Assembly: GCF_004368785.1 (NCBI RefSeq)
Contig: NZ_SODM01000001.1
Coordinates: forward strand, 1,673,343-1,737,342
DNA: 64,000 nt
Origin: Flavobacterium sp. 270
GTDB lineage: Bacteria; Bacteroidota; Bacteroidia; Flavobacteriales; Flavobacteriaceae
Direction: 5' to 3'
Below are positions 55,111 to 64,000 of the stretch, in pieces. A program made the position numbers and the translations under genes. The notes under the pieces are model-generated. The model saw only the letters and a program-made list of their open reading frames with translations. It was not told where the DNA came from and made no database searches. Position 1 is the first letter of the stretch; each line of letters begins with the position of its first letter.

Positions 55111-56025
55111 TTATTCGAATCCATTTCCTAATCTGTAATTTAAAACTAACCCAACAGTGTCTGGAATTACGACATTGTCTAAGGATTTATTGTAAGTGCA
55201 GATTACTCTTAAATTGTTTGATAAATGAAATCCGGCTAAAAAATTTATCGTTTTTGAAGTTCTGTAACCGCCTCCAAATTCGAGTATGTTTTTATAATTT
55301 ACTAAGAGATTAAAATCGGCCTGAAATGGCGCGCCTTCTGTATATTTTAATAATATACTTGGGTTTATGAGAACATCTTCAAACCGATCTGTAAATACAC
55401 GATATCCGAAATAGCTGTAATAAACGTTTTCTAAATTGGTATTGTTTTTTTTATTGAATGTTGTGCTCAATACATTTGGCGCTGATAATCCAAAGTATAT
55501 TTTGTCACGGTTGTATAAAAATCCCAATCCAAAAGTAGGTGTAAAACTGTGAACATTTTCTTGAAATTCGGGATCGTTTTCGAGACTCAATTGTGTTAAG
55601 TTTTCATTGTAAATCATGGCTCCGGCGGTTACCCCAAACGAAATAACATTAGGATCGTATGCCCACCATTTTCCGTATTTGTATTCTGAATCGTAAAAGA
55701 TTTTATACGAATAGGAAGCGAAGAAATTTGTTGTATTGGTTACTCCTATTTCGTCATGAGAAATTCCGGCTGCCAAACCTACATTTTCTGACCAGGTTAA
55801 AGTATTTAGAGATATATCAAAGTTTTTCGGACTTCCTTCTACTGAATTAAAATATCCATTTGTTGTAAGTGCAATATCTGTGTCTGCGTAATAGCCTGCG
55901 TGTGCGGGATTTATTAATACTGCATTGTAATTGTAACTGGAAAAAACGGGTGTCTGCTGTCCGTAAACTCCATCGATAAAAATGATTATAATGAGAGCTG
56001 TCAGGATATTTATTTTATTTTTCAT
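55111..56025 (-). CDS. PorP/SprF-family T9SS outer-membrane partner protein
   Basis: 304 residues with a signal peptide (about 1-22, ending GVYGQ). The mature start QTPVFSSYNYNAVLINPAHAGYY is the hallmark of the PorP/SprF family. A beta-barrel follows, with FGVTAGAMIYNENLTQLSLENDPEF, PTFGLGFLYNRDKIYFGLSAPN and a C-terminal VGLVLNYRLGNGFE. SprF-type proteins are needed to export or anchor giant adhesins that carry type B C-terminal domains. The adjacent 2203-residue gene, 3 bp upstream in the same operon, has exactly such a domain, so they form a dedicated secretion pair. Confidence 0.93.
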   Translation of the reverse strand: MKNKINILTALIIIIFIDGVYGQQTPVFSSYNYNAVLINPAHAGYYADTDIALTTNGYFNSVEGSPKNFDISLNTLTWSENVGLAAGISHDEIGVTNTTNFFASYSYKIFYDSEYKYGKWWAYDPNVISFGVTAGAMIYNENLTQLSLENDPEFQENVHSFTPTFGLGFLYNRDKIYFGLSAPNVLSTTFNKKNNTNLENVYYSYFGYRVFTDRFEDVLINPSILLKYTEGAPFQADFNLLVNYKNILEFGGGYRTSKTINFLAGFHLSNNLRVICTYNKSLDNVVIPDTVGLVLNYRLGNGFE

Positions 56026-56028
56026 GAA

Positions 56029-59000
56029 TTAACGTTTTAAAACAAGGTATCCCTTGAGTTTTTTAAAATGATGAGGCTGATTTACACGGATTTCAAAGAA
56101 ATAAGTTCCTTCCGGAAGCTGATTTGCTCCAAGATTTCTGCTTCTGTTGGCAGTTCCGTTAAATACATTGGTTGTATTATTGTAACCTTGAGTTTGGTAA
56201 ACCAAATCTCCCCAACGGCTGTAAATCAACACTTCATTGTTTGGATATTGGGTAATATCATCTATTTCCCAGACATCGTTTATGCCATCATTATTGGGCG
56301 AAAAACCGTATTTGGTTTCGTCTTTGTCTAATGGCAATACGTTAATTGTAACTGAATCTTCGGTTTCGCAGCCGTCTTCATTTTTAAAAATTACGGTGTA
56401 TGTTGTGGTTTCTAAAGGCGATGCAATTGGGTTTGAGATTTTACTATTGTTTAATCCTAAAATTGGCATCCATTTGTATGAGCCTTTTTCTAATGAAATT
56501 GCCTCAAGTTGTACCGTTTGTCCTTCTGTTATTTGTTCATCATCGCCAGCATCGACCATTACTGGATTTGTATTAAGCTGAAAATTGCAAAAGGTACTGT
56601 TGTTGTATTTATCTGAAACGGTAATTTTTATTGTCATTCCTTCCTGATACGTACTTCCTGCAACTGGATTTTGAATGATTTTTGGGTTTGGATCTGTATT
56701 GTCTGTCGCAAAAATCATTTTGGTATAATCTGGAATTACTTTGGTATTACAAGAAAGTAATTGATCTGTTATACAGGTAAATGCAGGCGCTTGTGTATCT
56801 GCGGTAACGTGAATTACAAAGGAACAAGAAGCAGAATTTCCGCTGTTGTCTGCCGTATTCATTGTTACGCTCATTCCGTCAATAATTGATGATCCTGCAA
56901 CCGGATTTTGAGTTACGGTTAAATTAGAATCGCAATTGTCTGTTACGGTTATCAACGTGCGATAATCTGGTAATACAGCACCTATTGCCAGGTTTTGATC
57001 TGTAATACAGGTTATTGACGGCGCTGTAACATCCGCGGAAGCGTTAATTATAAAACTGCATGGTGTACTGTTGTTAGAGTTGTCTTTGGCTGTGATTGTT
57101 ACGGTCATTCCGTCAACAAAAACACTTCCCGCAGTTGGACTTTGCGTAATTACCGGATTGGCATCGCAATTATCTACAGCTGTAACTAAAGGCGTATAAT
57201 CTGGTATTATACTGCCACAAGATAATATTTGATTCCCAATACAAGTGAGTACTGGCGCGGTCACATCTGCGGAGGTGTTTACTTTAAAACTGCAAATTGA
57301 ACTATTGTTTGAAACATCTTTTGCTGTTATTGTGATCGTCATTCCGTCTGTAAGTGCTGTTCCCGGAATTGGATTTTGAGTTAAAGTTGGTGTTGCATCA
57401 CAATTGTCTGTTACGGAAATTAATGTTGTGTAATCTGGAATTGTACTTCCACATGATAATGTTTGATCTCCAATACAGGTAATTACTGGTTTTGTAACAT
57501 CCGCGGAAGCGTTAACTTTAAAACTACAAGTTTCATAGTTTGCTGATGCATCTGTAGCAGTTATTGTTACGGTCATTCCGTCTGTAAAAGCAGATCCTGC
57601 TATTGGATTTTGAGTTACAATTGGCGAAGCATCGCAATTGTCTGTTACTGAAACTAAAGTTCTATAATCTGGAATTGTATTGCCGCATGAAAGCGATTGA
57701 TCTCCAATACAAGTAATGACTGGCTTTACAACATCAGCGGAAGCGTTAATTTTAAAACTGCAATCTGTATAATTTGTTGACGCGTCTGTAGCTGTTATTG
57801 TTACGGTCATTCCATTTGTAAAAGTAGTTCCGGCAATTGGGTTCTGCGTTAGAATTGGTGAAGCATCACAATTGTCTGTTACTGAAATTAAAGTTCTGTA
57901 ATCTGGAATCACTGCACCACAAGATAATGTTTGATCTCCGATACAGGTAATTATTGGTTTTGTAACATCCGTGGAAGCGTTAATTTTAAAATTACAAACT
58001 GCATAATTTGTTGATGCGTCTGTTGCGGTTATTGTTACGGTCATTCCGTCTGTAAAAGCAGTTCCTGCAATCGGATTTTGAGTTATAATTGGTGAAGCAT
58101 CGCAATTGTCTGTTACTGAAACTAAAGTTCTATAATCTGGAATTACTGCGCCACAAGATAATGTCTGATCTCCAATACAGCTAATTACTGGTTTTGTAAC
58201 ATCCGCGGAAGCGTTAACTTTAAAACTACACGTTGCATAATTTGCTGTTGCATCTGTAGCGGTTATTGTTACCGTCATTCCGTCTACAAAAGCAGTTCCT
58301 ACAATCGGATTTTGAGTTAGAACTGGCGAAGCATCGCAATTGTCTGTTACTGTAACTAAAGTTCTATAATCTGGAATTGCATTGCCACATGCAAGCGTTT
58401 GGTCTCCTATACAGGCAATTACTGGTTTTATATTGTCTACAGCTGCATTTACGATAAAACTGCAATTGGAGTAATTAGTCGATACATCTGTGGCTGTAAA
58501 GGTTACTGTCATTCCTGGAACAAAAGCACTTCCGCCTACAGGATTTTGGGTTATTGTTACTGCTCCTGCACAATTATCTGTTGCAGAAATGAGGTTTCTA
58601 TAATCTGGTAAAAGAGCGCCACAAGCTAAAGTTTGATCTCCTGCACAAGTTATTACTGGTGCTGTAAGATCTGGAGTCGCGTTATGAACTGTAAAATTAC
58701 AATTGGCGTAATTTCCAGATTCGTCTGTATATTTTATATTGATTTGAATTCCGTCATAAAATGGAGTTCCGGGCACTGGTGTAATTTCGTAATGAACATT
58801 TTCGTTGCAATTATCGGCCAGATTCATCATTGGATCTATGGCATAATTTGGAATTAAATCGCCGCAATTTAATGTAACATTTGTTGGGCAGGTAAACGTT
58901 GGCGCTTCTGTATCTGCACCCGATGCGTGGACTGTAATACTGCAATGGCTTTCGTTTCCGGCATCATCTTTTGCTGTAAAATCAATCTTCATTCCGTCAA

Positions 59001-62000
59001 AAAAAGTAGAACCCGCACCCGGAAATTGCTTAACATCGATATTGGTATCGGTGTCGTCTGTTACAGTTAGTAAACTAAAATAATCTGGTATTAATGATCC
59101 GCAGGCCAATAATTGATCTCCCGGACATGTTATTACGGGCGCCACAACGTCGCCAGCAGTTGAAATAGTAAAACTACAAGTTTGGTAATTAGTGCTTGCA
59201 TCTGTTGCTGTTAATGTTATGGTTTGTGTCCCGCCTGTGTAAACTGTTCCAGGAAGTGGTGTTTGAGTTCTTATGGGATTATTGTCGCAGTTATCTTTTA
59301 CTGTAATTGCTGTTTTGTAATCTGGAATTATGTCTCCAATTGCTAATATTTTATTTGTCGGGCAATTGGTTATAACCGGTTTTTCTGTGTCTGGAATTAC
59401 GGCTTTTCCATATATAATATATGCTTTACCAGGATCTTCGTTTACTTTTATAGATTCAAATGGAGAATAATATTTATTTGCTCCAATAATTACATCATCA
59501 AAACCATCATTATTGATATCGCCGGCAAAATTTACTGCATTGTTATAAGCATAGCTAAAGGTTATTTTAAAGCCGTCTTTTACGGTAAATGTGTTAAGAT
59601 CAAAAGGACTTGTCCAGGTCGTTTTTCCGTATAAAACACAAACAGAATTACCTCCGTCTAAGAAAACATAATCATCAATTCCGTCGTTATTAAAGTCTCC
59701 AATGCTGCCAAATTTATCTCCCGAAAATCCGTTACTTATTTTAAATCCATTCGTTCCGTTAAGATTAGCTAAATCTACAGAAGCAGGCAAACCTGAAGAT
59801 CCAAAAAGAATAAAATTTCTATTGAATGCAATATCATTAAATCCGTCATGATTTATATCTCCAATTTTACTTATACGCCCGTATTGTAATGATTCTGAAG
59901 AATGCTGTACAACAAAACCATTACTGCCGTTTAAGTTTGCTACGTCAAAAGTACCAGGAAATCCTGAACGTCCGTAAATAACATAATTCTTAACCCCTTC
60001 ATAATTCCCTATAGCAATATCGGGAATTCCGTCTCCATTTATATCTCCTAAACCTGCTGCAGATCTTGCTACTTTATCTGTGGCAGAATTACTTGTAATC
60101 ACACATCCGTTGGTACCATTTATATCTGTCCCCAACATTAGAGCTGGAAAGCTTCCATTTTTACCATATATAATGTATACCTTTTTAAAAGTACCCGCAC
60201 CTGCAATTGCGATATCAGGATGACCATCATTATTAAAATCGCCAATAGTATCAATACTTTCTCCTAAAGTTTCATAATAATTTGAACCCATAAAAGTAAA
60301 ACCATTGGCACCATTTAAGTCTGTTAGTAAAAATTCAGCTGGAAATCCGCTCGTTTTTCCAAATATTATATAAACAGCCCCCACTGCCCATGTAGCGCCT
60401 TTTCTAGTCGGTGAACTGAACATAAAATCATCTATTCCGTCACCGTTAAGATCTCCTGTACCAGCGGTTTTGTATCCTGTGCGGTCATCTGCTATGAGAT
60501 CAATATTATCGCGAATTTTGAATCCATTTGTTCCGTTTAAGTATTTTAAATCAACAATTGGCGGAAACCCAGAAGCTTTTCCAAAAACAACATAGACGCT
60601 TCCTTTTATCATATCATTTGTGTTTCCAAAAGCTCCCGAAAATGGATATGAAGCTCCTGAGGCACTAACAATAAAATCAGTTAATCCATCTCCATTGACG
60701 TCACCAGCTTTATTAACAGCAAAACCTGTGTTTACATTTCCATTTTCCCCATAAATTACAAACCCATTAGAACCATCTAAATTTTCAACGGAATAACTTG
60801 AAGTTTTGCAAGTTGGTGAAGCGACCGGTGCCTTAACTTTTACCAAAAAAGAACATGTTGAAACATTTCCTGATAGATCTGTTACCGTGATAGAAACATT
60901 GGTGTCTGCTGTAAAAAGAGTTCCTTGAGGTGGATTTTGTACAATTGTTAAGTCAAAATTATTAATGTAAGTACAATTATCAATTAAATTAGGCAAGAAG
61001 GAAACGTAATCTGGAAGCGATGAATTGACAAAGAGCTGTTGATTTACCGGACAATCGATAGTTGGTTTTACAGCATCAATACGATCAAATGTTTCACCAT
61101 AAAAAATATAGGCATTTCCTTTATCATAATCATGATCTGCATTTCTAATATATCCCAGTACAAAATCATTTTTTCCGTCTTGATTAAAGTCACCAATTCC
61201 GTCGACATCACATCCGAAGATATTGTTTGTGTAACTGTCGTAACTATCAAAAACCTGATACCCGACTGTTTTTAATATTAATTTTTCATTGATTATTCCT
61301 GTTGCGGTATTACCTCCAAACACAACATAAACAGCGCCATTATTGCTAATTCCTCTTTTAGAAGAAATTGCAATATCGTCTTTACCATCATTATTAACAT
61401 CACCAAGATCATTAACATTAAATCCGAACTGACCACTAATTTTCGAGCCTTGAAAAACAACACCTGTACTTGCTGTTAGACTTTCAATTGCAAAAGTGGA
61501 TGGAAACAAATTTCTACCAAAAACCACATACGCTTCACCAACTGAATAATTACCATTAAGCTGTTTTCCAGGAGCCCCGATTAAAATATCATCAATTCCA
61601 TCATGATTAAAATCGCCGGCACCAGAAACAGATTTTCCAAAAATATTATATTGACCTGTATTAGTAATGATAAATCCATCTGATGGACTCAACGTTTGGA
61701 TTTGAAGAAGTGAAGGAAAAACTAGATTTTTCCCAAATAAAACAATTACTCTTCCTGTATTTGAATCAGTACTCTCATCATAAGAAGGACAGCCAAATAT
61801 TAAATCATCGATTCCGTCATTATTAATATCACCAGCATTTCTTGCTGTAGCGTCTAAACCTGATAATGGCTGTGTATATCCTTTAACCGTAAATCCATTA
61901 AGACCTGTTAACGAAGAAGTATTTAAATTAGCAATTGAGCCGGAACCAAAAACTACATAATAATTTGCGAGATAGCTAATATTATCTGTAATAACAATAT

Positions 62001-62640
62001 CATCAATTCCGTCATGATTAACGTCTCCTGCAAAACTTACATCTTTAACGGAAGTTACTGTTGCGACATCCAAAGTAATAAATACTCCTTTTGAATTATC
62101 TATATCAGTACGATTGTATAACGCCTGAAAACCGGTATTTTTTCCATAAAAAACAATAGCAGTTGCTTTTGAAGACGGATCAAAATTATCACCAATAATA
62201 ATATCGTCAATTCCATCATTATTAAAATCGCCGGCAGTGCTGAGCATTGAACCTAATTTTTCTTCTGCTGCAACTCCCCTAATGACAAATCCATTGGTTC
62301 CGTTTAAGGTGGAAACATCAAAAGTATCAAATGAAAAACCTGATCCCCCAAAAATCACATAAATTTCACCTACGTTTGACGTTCCACCAAAATCGGCTCC
62401 TGGAGCTCCAATCATAAGATCTGGAATTCCGTCTCCATTAATATCTCCAGCAGATTTAGTCATATATCCCAAATCATCTTGAGCTGTTTTCCCAGAAACA
62501 GAAAAACCGTTTGCTCCATCTAAAATAGATTTTGATACTTGCGGACAACCATTTTGTCCATAAGAAACAACTGCTCTTAAAAACAGAAACAAGACTAGAA
62601 TAATTTGAAAATGATTTAATTTTCTGATATTATTTACCAT
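56029..62640 (-). CDS. Giant T9SS adhesin: two FG-GAP propellers, thirteen HYR modules, type B C-terminal domain
   Basis: 2203 residues. A signal peptide (about 1-28, ending VSYGQ) precedes propeller 1 (to about 520), which has seven DxNxDGxxD calcium loops (DINGDGIPD, DFNNDGIDD and so on). One HYR module follows (about 530-615), then propeller 2 (about 625-1085) with another seven such loops. Twelve tandem HYR modules span about 1090-2010, each with APVITCxGDQxLxCG...DNCD...TITATDxSxNxxxCSF. An Ig/PKD-like segment (about 2025-2100) precedes a gliding-motility-type C-terminal domain (FSPNNDGINDVWEI, VLIYSRWGDLVYQ, GTYFFEIRVN, KKLKGYLVLKR). It is a predicted cell-surface adhesin, possibly propelled or gliding-associated like SprB. 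It is co-transcribed with the SprF-like gene. Confidence 0.93.
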   Translation of the reverse strand: MVNNIRKLNHFQIILVLFLFLRAVVSYGQNGCPQVSKSILDGANGFSVSGKTAQDDLGYMTKSAGDINGDGIPDLMIGAPGADFGGTSNVGEIYVIFGGSGFSFDTFDVSTLNGTNGFVIRGVAAEEKLGSMLSTAGDFNNDGIDDIIIGDNFDPSSKATAIVFYGKNTGFQALYNRTDIDNSKGVFITLDVATVTSVKDVSFAGDVNHDGIDDIVITDNISYLANYYVVFGSGSIANLNTSSLTGLNGFTVKGYTQPLSGLDATARNAGDINNDGIDDLIFGCPSYDESTDSNTGRVIVLFGKNLVFPSLLQIQTLSPSDGFIITNTGQYNIFGKSVSGAGDFNHDGIDDILIGAPGKQLNGNYSVGEAYVVFGRNLFPSTFAIESLTASTGVVFQGSKISGQFGFNVNDLGDVNNDGKDDIAISSKRGISNNGAVYVVFGGNTATGIINEKLILKTVGYQVFDSYDSYTNNIFGCDVDGIGDFNQDGKNDFVLGYIRNADHDYDKGNAYIFYGETFDRIDAVKPTIDCPVNQQLFVNSSLPDYVSFLPNLIDNCTYINNFDLTIVQNPPQGTLFTADTNVSITVTDLSGNVSTCSFLVKVKAPVASPTCKTSSYSVENLDGSNGFVIYGENGNVNTGFAVNKAGDVNGDGLTDFIVSASGASYPFSGAFGNTNDMIKGSVYVVFGKASGFPPIVDLKYLNGTNGFKIRDNIDLIADDRTGYKTAGTGDLNGDGIDDFMFSSPTRKGATWAVGAVYIIFGKTSGFPAEFLLTDLNGANGFTFMGSNYYETLGESIDTIGDFNNDGHPDIAIAGAGTFKKVYIIYGKNGSFPALMLGTDINGTNGCVITSNSATDKVARSAAGLGDINGDGIPDIAIGNYEGVKNYVIYGRSGFPGTFDVANLNGSNGFVVQHSSESLQYGRISKIGDINHDGFNDIAFNRNFILFGSSGLPASVDLANLNGTNGFKISNGFSGDKFGSIGDFNNDGIDDYVFLDGGNSVCVLYGKTTWTSPFDLNTFTVKDGFKITFSYAYNNAVNFAGDINNDGFDDVIIGANKYYSPFESIKVNEDPGKAYIIYGKAVIPDTEKPVITNCPTNKILAIGDIIPDYKTAITVKDNCDNNPIRTQTPLPGTVYTGGTQTITLTATDASTNYQTCSFTISTAGDVVAPVITCPGDQLLACGSLIPDYFSLLTVTDDTDTNIDVKQFPGAGSTFFDGMKIDFTAKDDAGNESHCSITVHASGADTEAPTFTCPTNVTLNCGDLIPNYAIDPMMNLADNCNENVHYEITPVPGTPFYDGIQINIKYTDESGNYANCNFTVHNATPDLTAPVITCAGDQTLACGALLPDYRNLISATDNCAGAVTITQNPVGGSAFVPGMTVTFTATDVSTNYSNCSFIVNAAVDNIKPVIACIGDQTLACGNAIPDYRTLVTVTDNCDASPVLTQNPIVGTAFVDGMTVTITATDATANYATCSFKVNASADVTKPVISCIGDQTLSCGAVIPDYRTLVSVTDNCDASPIITQNPIAGTAFTDGMTVTITATDASTNYAVCNFKINASTDVTKPIITCIGDQTLSCGAVIPDYRTLISVTDNCDASPILTQNPIAGTTFTNGMTVTITATDASTNYTDCSFKINASADVVKPVITCIGDQSLSCGNTIPDYRTLVSVTDNCDASPIVTQNPIAGSAFTDGMTVTITATDASANYETCSFKVNASADVTKPVITCIGDQTLSCGSTIPDYTTLISVTDNCDATPTLTQNPIPGTALTDGMTITITAKDVSNNSSICSFKVNTSADVTAPVLTCIGNQILSCGSIIPDYTPLVTAVDNCDANPVITQSPTAGSVFVDGMTVTITAKDNSNNSTPCSFIINASADVTAPSITCITDQNLAIGAVLPDYRTLITVTDNCDSNLTVTQNPVAGSSIIDGMSVTMNTADNSGNSASCSFVIHVTADTQAPAFTCITDQLLSCNTKVIPDYTKMIFATDNTDPNPKIIQNPVAGSTYQEGMTIKITVSDKYNNSTFCNFQLNTNPVMVDAGDDEQITEGQTVQLEAISLEKGSYKWMPILGLNNSKISNPIASPLETTTYTVIFKNEDGCETEDSVTINVLPLDKDETKYGFSPNNDGINDVWEIDDITQYPNNEVLIYSRWGDLVYQTQGYNNTTNVFNGTANRSRNLGANQLPEGTYFFEIRVNQPHHFKKLKGYLVLKR
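56640..58870 (-). repeat. Tandem 234-bp repeats encoding 78-residue HYR modules
   Basis: The plus-strand anchor GATCTCC (or a close variant) recurs at 56763, 56997, 57231, 57465, 57699, 57933, 58167, 58401 and 58635: eight successive spacings of exactly 234 bp. Units between about 57400 and 58430 are the most alike at DNA level. Flanking HYR modules diverge in length (the next anchor is at 59115). Outer boundaries are approximate. Confidence 0.92.
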
Positions 62641-62674
62641 GCTGATATACTATGTTTACACTAATTCAAAAGCG

Positions 62675-62682
62675 CAAAACTA
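62675..62682 (-). promoter_or_regulatory. Possible -7 element of the adhesin/SprF operon
   Basis: TAGTTTTG on the minus strand matches TAnnTTTG, 35 bp before the ATG at 62640. The expected -33 TTG is not clear (GATG at the right distance). Confidence 0.4.
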
Positions 62683-62852
62683 TGGTACACGTAAATTCTA
62701 TACATCACTATAAATAATGATTTTTAAAAATAAACATCTATATTTTTTTATGATGAATAATTAGTTATAACAATATCGCATTGTAAATAAAACATTTAGG
62801 ATCTATTTTAAAGTAAAAATTGTATTTTTATGAAAACCTAAATAGATAATCT

Positions 62853-63872
62853 ATGCGTTATTTTTTCATTGTATTTGTATTTATTTTTACCGTTTCCTGT
62901 AAAAACGAAACTCAATCATCAACAATTTCAAACTATTTTACTTATGATTCTAAAGACAAAGTAGAAAGTGCGGGAGTCAGACTGATTCCTATAAAAACTC
63001 CGATAGGAGAATTTAAAGTCTGGACAAAACGATTTGGAAATAATCCAAAAATAAAAGTTTTGCTATTGCATGGCGGACCTGCAATGACTCATGAATATAT
63101 GGAATGTTTTGAAACATTTTTTCAGCGTGAAGAGTTTGAATTTTATGAATATGACCAGCTTGGTTCTTATTACAGCGATCAGCCAAAAGACAGTTCGTTA
63201 TGGACAATTGATCGTTTTGTAAATGAAGTAGAACAAGTTAGAAAGGCAATTGGAGCAGATAAAAATAATTTTTATGTTTTGGGAAATTCCTGGGGAGGAA
63301 TACTTGCTATGGAATATGCGCTAAAACATCAACAGAATTTAAAAGGCTTGATCGTCGCAAATATGGTTGCCAGCGCCCCAGAATATGGAAAATATGCTGA
63401 CGAAGTACTTGCTAAACAAATGAAACCAGAGATTTTATCAGAAATTAGAGCTTTAGAAGCTAAAAAAGATTTCGCAAACCCACGTTACATGGAATTATTG
63501 ATTCCAAATTTCTATAACGAACATTTATGCAGATTAAAAGAATGGCCTGACGGATTAAATCGAGCGAGTAAACATGTAAATGGAGAAATTTATACTTTAA
63601 TGCAAGGTCCAAGCGAGTTTGGAATCAGCGGACGTTTAGCTAAATGGGATATTAAAAAACGTCTTCACGAACTTGCTATTCCAACACTTATGGTTGGTGC
63701 CAAATATGACACAATGGATCCAAAAGCAATGGAAGAACAAAGTAAATTAGTTCAGAAAGGAAGATTTCTTTACTGTCCAAACGGAAGTCATTTAGCAATG
63801 TGGGATGATCAAAAGGTTTTTATGAATGGTGTAATTAAATTCATTCACGATGTTGATCAAAATAAGCTGTAA
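62853..63872 (+). CDS. Proline iminopeptidase-like alpha/beta hydrolase, lipoprotein
   Basis: 339 residues with a lipobox (FTVSC, Cys16). Alpha/beta hydrolase of peptidase family S33: oxyanion motif LLHGGPAMTH (residues 71-80), EYDQLGSYYSDQP, nucleophile elbow GNSWGG with Ser146, acid Asp286 (VGAKYDTMDP) and His313 (PNGSHLAMWD). The HGGP and DQxGxGxS-like blocks are characteristic of proline iminopeptidases, which release N-terminal proline from peptides, although the usual GCGRS is here GSYYS. It is anchored to a membrane and so acts outside the cytoplasm. It is monocistronic, ending in a bidirectional terminator. Confidence 0.9.
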   Translation: MRYFFIVFVFIFTVSCKNETQSSTISNYFTYDSKDKVESAGVRLIPIKTPIGEFKVWTKRFGNNPKIKVLLLHGGPAMTHEYMECFETFFQREEFEFYEYDQLGSYYSDQPKDSSLWTIDRFVNEVEQVRKAIGADKNNFYVLGNSWGGILAMEYALKHQQNLKGLIVANMVASAPEYGKYADEVLAKQMKPEILSEIRALEAKKDFANPRYMELLIPNFYNEHLCRLKEWPDGLNRASKHVNGEIYTLMQGPSEFGISGRLAKWDIKKRLHELAIPTLMVGAKYDTMDPKAMEEQSKLVQKGRFLYCPNGSHLAMWDDQKVFMNGVIKFIHDVDQNKL

Positions 63873-63875
63873 AAA

Positions 63876-63908
63876 AAAACTTCAATTAGCATAGCCAATT
63901 GAAGTTTT
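63876..63908. terminator. Bidirectional intrinsic terminator between the hydrolase gene and tRNA-Leu
   Basis: A 12-bp perfect stem, AAAACTTCAATT (63876-63887) with AATTGAAGTTTT (63897-63908), and a 9-nt loop. A T run follows on the plus strand; a long A run on the left gives Ts on the minus strand. It serves both convergent transcripts. Confidence 0.85.
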
Positions 63909-63910
63909 AG

Positions 63911-63996
63911 TACTCAGAGCGGGACTTGAACCCGCACGAACATTGCTGTTCACTGGATTTTAAGTCCAGCGTGTCTACCAATTTCACCATCCGAGC
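63911..63996 (-). tRNA. tRNA-Leu (anticodon UAA)
   Basis: 86 nt, class II tRNA. Acceptor arms GCTCGGA and TCTGAGT pair with two G-U wobbles, followed by discriminator A. The anticodon stem CTGGA/TCCAG holds the loop CTTAAAA, giving anticodon TAA. The long variable arm GAACA...TGTTC is typical of tRNA-Leu. The T arm is GCGGG/CCCGC with TTCAAGT. CCA is not encoded. Confidence 0.97.
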
Positions 63997-64000
63997 ATTA

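Noticed and set aside
56640..58870. CRISPR-like periodic repeats
   Set aside because: The 234-bp period is in frame, encodes HYR modules, has no short repeat/spacer structure, and no cas genes are present.
63911..63996. tRNA-Leu as an integration site for a mobile island
   Set aside because: No integrase gene, direct repeat of the tRNA end, or composition break is visible beside it in the window.

Overview
The window looks like a chromosomal segment of a gliding Flavobacterium-type member of the Bacteroidota. The evidence is low GC, SusC/SusD outer-membrane genes, type IX secretion (T9SS) C-terminal domains of both the short (type A) and gliding-motility (type B) kind, a PorP/SprF partner protein, lipoprotein signals, and promoters of the Bacteroidota form (TTG near -33, TAnnTTTG near -7).

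Layout. (1) 1-17554, all on the minus strand, is a surface-protein and conflict region. A promoter at 17585-17615 appears to drive a fibronectin-III protein, a 1705-residue SprB-repeat T9SS protein and a 1243-residue secreted protein ending in a PD-(D/E)XK nuclease-like domain. The last overlaps a presumptive immunity gene by one base (TAATG), followed by three small, very AT-rich orphan genes. Next come an NHL-like lipoprotein, a PKD lipoprotein, an outer-membrane barrel and the start of another secreted protein cut by the window edge. (2) 18128-20476 is a large MscS-type channel on the plus strand. (3) 20706-48623, all minus strand, is a glucuronoxylan utilisation locus: acetylesterase, GH10 xylanase with CBMs inside the barrel, surface glycan-binding lipoprotein, SusD, SusC, transaldolase, xylA, xylB, a GntR-type xylR, GH43, a GPH sugar symporter, a second GH10, GH115, mannonate dehydratase, an SDR oxidoreductase and GH67. 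(4) 48880-51949 holds a PEBP-like protein, an AraC regulator, a LacI regulator and a PepSY-like protein. (5) 52244-55109 is a TPR histidine kinase with a NarL-type response regulator. (6) 55111-62640 is a SprF/giant-adhesin pair. The 2203-residue adhesin has two seven-repeat FG-GAP propellers and thirteen HYR modules, many at an exact 234-bp period. (7) 62853-63996 holds a lipoprotein peptidase of the proline iminopeptidase family and tRNA-Leu(UAA).

How the xylan genes fit together. Surface GH10 and glycan-binding lipoproteins cut and hold acetylated glucuronoxylan, SusCD imports oligosaccharides, and GH115/GH67 and the esterase remove side groups. The symporter brings small products into the cytoplasm, where GH43 releases xylose for XylA/XylB and the transaldolase. 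Glucuronate goes toward KDG through the SDR and UxuA; uxaC and kdgK are not in the window. No hybrid two-component regulator accompanies the locus. Instead five identical CAATCGGTTG quasi-palindromes sit before susC, the symporter and GH67, and a LacI-family gene lies just beyond the locus; this suggests one regulon.

Intergenic palindromic repeats of several families occupy most gaps above about 100 bp in the xylan locus. All work was by eye: family assignments rest on recognisable motifs, and promoters, operators and functions are inferences unless stated otherwise.
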